Of a stretch of DNA of 64,000 nucleotides, positions 62,748-64,000 are shown one piece after another. Source of the stretch: Vibrio coralliilyticus ATCC BAA-450. Its GTDB lineage: Bacteria > Pseudomonadota > Gammaproteobacteria > Enterobacterales > Vibrionaceae. The stretch covers positions 620,001 to 684,000 of the forward strand of contig NZ_ACZN01000017.1 in NCBI RefSeq assembly GCF_000176135.1, given 5' to 3'. The position numbers and the translations under genes were made by a program. The notes under the pieces were generated by a model. The model saw only the letters and a list, made by a program, of their open reading frames with translations, was not told the origin of the DNA and ran no database searches. How positions within the stretch are numbered: position 1 is the first letter of the stretch; each line of letters begins with the position of its first letter.

Positions 62748-62846
62748 GTGCCATCATTGCCTGATTGGTTATTCTTTGCTCATAAGTATAGTAGCCAGAT
62801 TCGACACCAATGTCTTGGCCAGCACACTCCTAACGTGCCTAAGATA

Positions 62847-62868
62847 AAGGCGACATAAATGTCGCCTT
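62847..62868 (-). terminator. Hairpin after dsbD
   Basis: AAGGCGACA / TGTCGCCTT is a 9-bp stem with a 4-nt loop, eight bases after the dsbD stop on the minus strand and followed by TTATCTT. Confidence 0.75.
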
Positions 62869-62875
62869 CTGTTAA

Positions 62876-64000
62876 TTACTGCAATTGGGTCATCACAGAT
62901 TGAAAATGCTCAAGCCCTGTGGCTCCGACAATTCTCTGCTGAGCGATTTCAGCACCTTTGGTATCAAAGAAAAATACCGCCGGTGGGCCAAACACATTAC
63001 GCTCTGCCAGCCACGCCATCTGCTCAGGGGTACTCTCGGTGACATCAAACTTGATCGTATTCCAGTCAGCAAAGTGCTTGTGTACAGATTCATGACCAAA
63101 CACTTCTTTCTCAATGACCTTACACGAGACACACCAGTCGGCATAAAGGTCAATCAGTACCGGTTTACCTTGCTGCTTCGCGAGTATTAATTGTTGATCC
63201 AAGACTTCAACAGAGCTGACTTTCTCAAATGGTAAAACCGCGACTGGTTGGTCTGATGTAGTCTGTGCAACATTAAGTGGTTTAAGAGGATCATTTGAGC
63301 CTGTCAACATGCCGACAAATAAGATCAACCCGTAGAACAGAGACATAAATGCGGCCAGTTTACGGGTCCTCGCCCAACCTGGTTGCGCTGAATCCAGCGC
63401 GCCAAAATGAATACCGCTTCCAATGGCAAGCACCGCCCATAAGAGCATCGTCAACCAATCCGGAATAAAACGGCTCAACAACACAATCGCGACCGCCAGC
63501 AACAACACACCGAACAGTTGCTTCACGGCAATCATCCAAGGGCCGCTTTTGGGGAGCAATTTACCGCCACTCATGCCAATCAGAATCAGTGGCACACCCA
63601 TACCTAATGCCATCACAAACAGGGTTACGCCACCTAATACCCAATCTTGCGTGGTGGAAACATAGAGTAACGCCCCAGCCAATGGCGCACTCACACAAGG
63701 TGAAACCACTAACGCAGACACAGCGCCCATCACAAATACGCTTGCCACTTTGCCGCCGCCTAGTTTGTCTGAGCTTGCATTTAGTTTCTGTTGAATGGAT
63801 GCAGGCAATTGCAGCTCGTAAAAGCCAAACATCGCTAAAGCAAGCAAGACAAACACCACCGCAAATATCGATAGCAACCAAGGTTGCTGCATCGCCGCTT
63901 GCAGGTTAACACCTTTAGCCAGCGTCGTGACTAAGATCCCCGTTAGCGCATAACTGGAAGCCATACCCAACACATAGGACGTTGACAAAACTAGACCTTT
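62876..64000 (-). CDS. dsbD: Protein-disulfide reductase DsbD, 5' end outside the window
   Basis: The frame is open to the window edge, so the N-terminal periplasmic domain and first membrane segments lie outside. What is present is the central membrane domain (about six segments, with SPCVSAPLAGALLY) and the C-terminal thioredoxin-like domain with the active site YADWCVSCK. DsbD passes electrons from cytoplasmic thioredoxin to periplasmic DsbC and cytochrome c maturation. A TTG at 63988 is an internal Leu codon, not a start. Confidence 0.93.
   Translation of the reverse strand, partial: KGLVLSTSYVLGMASSYALTGILVTTLAKGVNLQAAMQQPWLLSIFAVVFVLLALAMFGFYELQLPASIQQKLNASSDKLGGGKVASVFVMGAVSALVVSPCVSAPLAGALLYVSTTQDWVLGGVTLFVMALGMGVPLILIGMSGGKLLPKSGPWMIAVKQLFGVLLLAVAIVLLSRFIPDWLTMLLWAVLAIGSGIHFGALDSAQPGWARTRKLAAFMSLFYGLILFVGMLTGSNDPLKPLNVAQTTSDQPVAVLPFEKVSSVEVLDQQLILAKQQGKPVLIDLYADWCVSCKVIEKEVFGHESVHKHFADWNTIKFDVTESTPEQMAWLAERNVFGPPAVFFFDTKGAEIAQQRIVGATGLEHFQSVMTQLQ

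Noticed and set aside
63895..64000. TTG at 63988 as a start of dsbD
   Set aside because: The frame is open beyond it and the protein would begin in the middle of the DsbD membrane domain.
1..64000. CRISPR arrays, tRNA/rRNA genes, insertion sequences, integrons
   Set aside because: No regularly spaced repeats, cloverleaf or rRNA segments, transposase genes or terminal inverted repeats were seen.

Overview
The window looks like part of a Vibrio genome, most likely the second chromosome. This is an inference from gene content and protein similarity: a stand-alone nagB, a pstSCAB cluster without phoU, sstT, a UPF0397-type ECF transporter cluster, PilZ and GGDEF proteins, many LysR regulators and a moderate GC content. 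I see no rRNA, tRNA, CRISPR array, insertion sequence, integron or prophage. It reads as ordinary chromosomal sequence with metabolic, transport, stress and signalling genes in short operons separated by intrinsic terminators.

Layout. 1-2.6 kb: a UbiC-like lyase (cut by the window edge) and an MFS carrier, divergent from a LysR regulator. 2.7-4.6 kb: an M3 peptidase. 4.6-7.7 kb: the nitrosative-stress operon hcp-hcr behind a textbook sigma-54 promoter with two upstream GT-N7-AC inverted repeats (NorR type); hcp carries a one-base frameshift. 7.7-11 kb: LysR, a divergent nitrilase, and a YjiH-type membrane protein. 11.3-17.4 kb: a four-gene minus-strand operon (orphan ABC membrane domain, RND adaptor, RND pump, AraC regulator). 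17.6-21.2 kb: a divergent operon with a periplasmic GyrI-like protein, a sterol-desaturase-family enzyme, a two-component system and a 50-residue membrane protein. 21.2-25.1 kb: two aspartoacylase/desuccinylase paralogues flanking a YfcC carrier. 25.1-27.5 kb: a frameshifted MarR gene and cytochrome b, divergent from cytochrome c-prime and a secreted protein, with a perfect 40-bp palindrome between them.

27.5-36.6 kb: a frameshifted EamA exporter with an Lrp regulator, another LysR, an FAD oxidoreductase, fdxA, an RNA methyltransferase, an MFS carrier, acetyltransferases and a phosphotransferase. 36.7-42.1 kb: PilZ protein, chemoreceptor, GNAT, EamA carrier, Sel1-repeat protein. 42.4-46.6 kb: nagB and an ECF vitamin-type transporter (S, AA', T). 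46.7-53.8 kb: an Lcl/EF-hand secreted protein, a second PilZ protein, rsgA behind a long leader containing a 15-codon ORF with a perfect Shine-Dalgarno, sstT, and a periplasmic protein coupled to a diguanylate cyclase. 53.9-57.4 kb: pstSCAB. 57.8-64 kb: chemoreceptor, SDR with divergent LysR, aldehyde dehydrogenase and the 3' part of dsbD.

The points most worth following are the sigma-54/NorR-like control region of hcp-hcr, the leader of rsgA, the 40-bp palindrome and its symmetrical promoters, the efflux operon headed by an ABC membrane domain without an ATPase, and the three single-base frameshifts (hcp, marR, EamA), which may be sequencing errors or recent gene decay.
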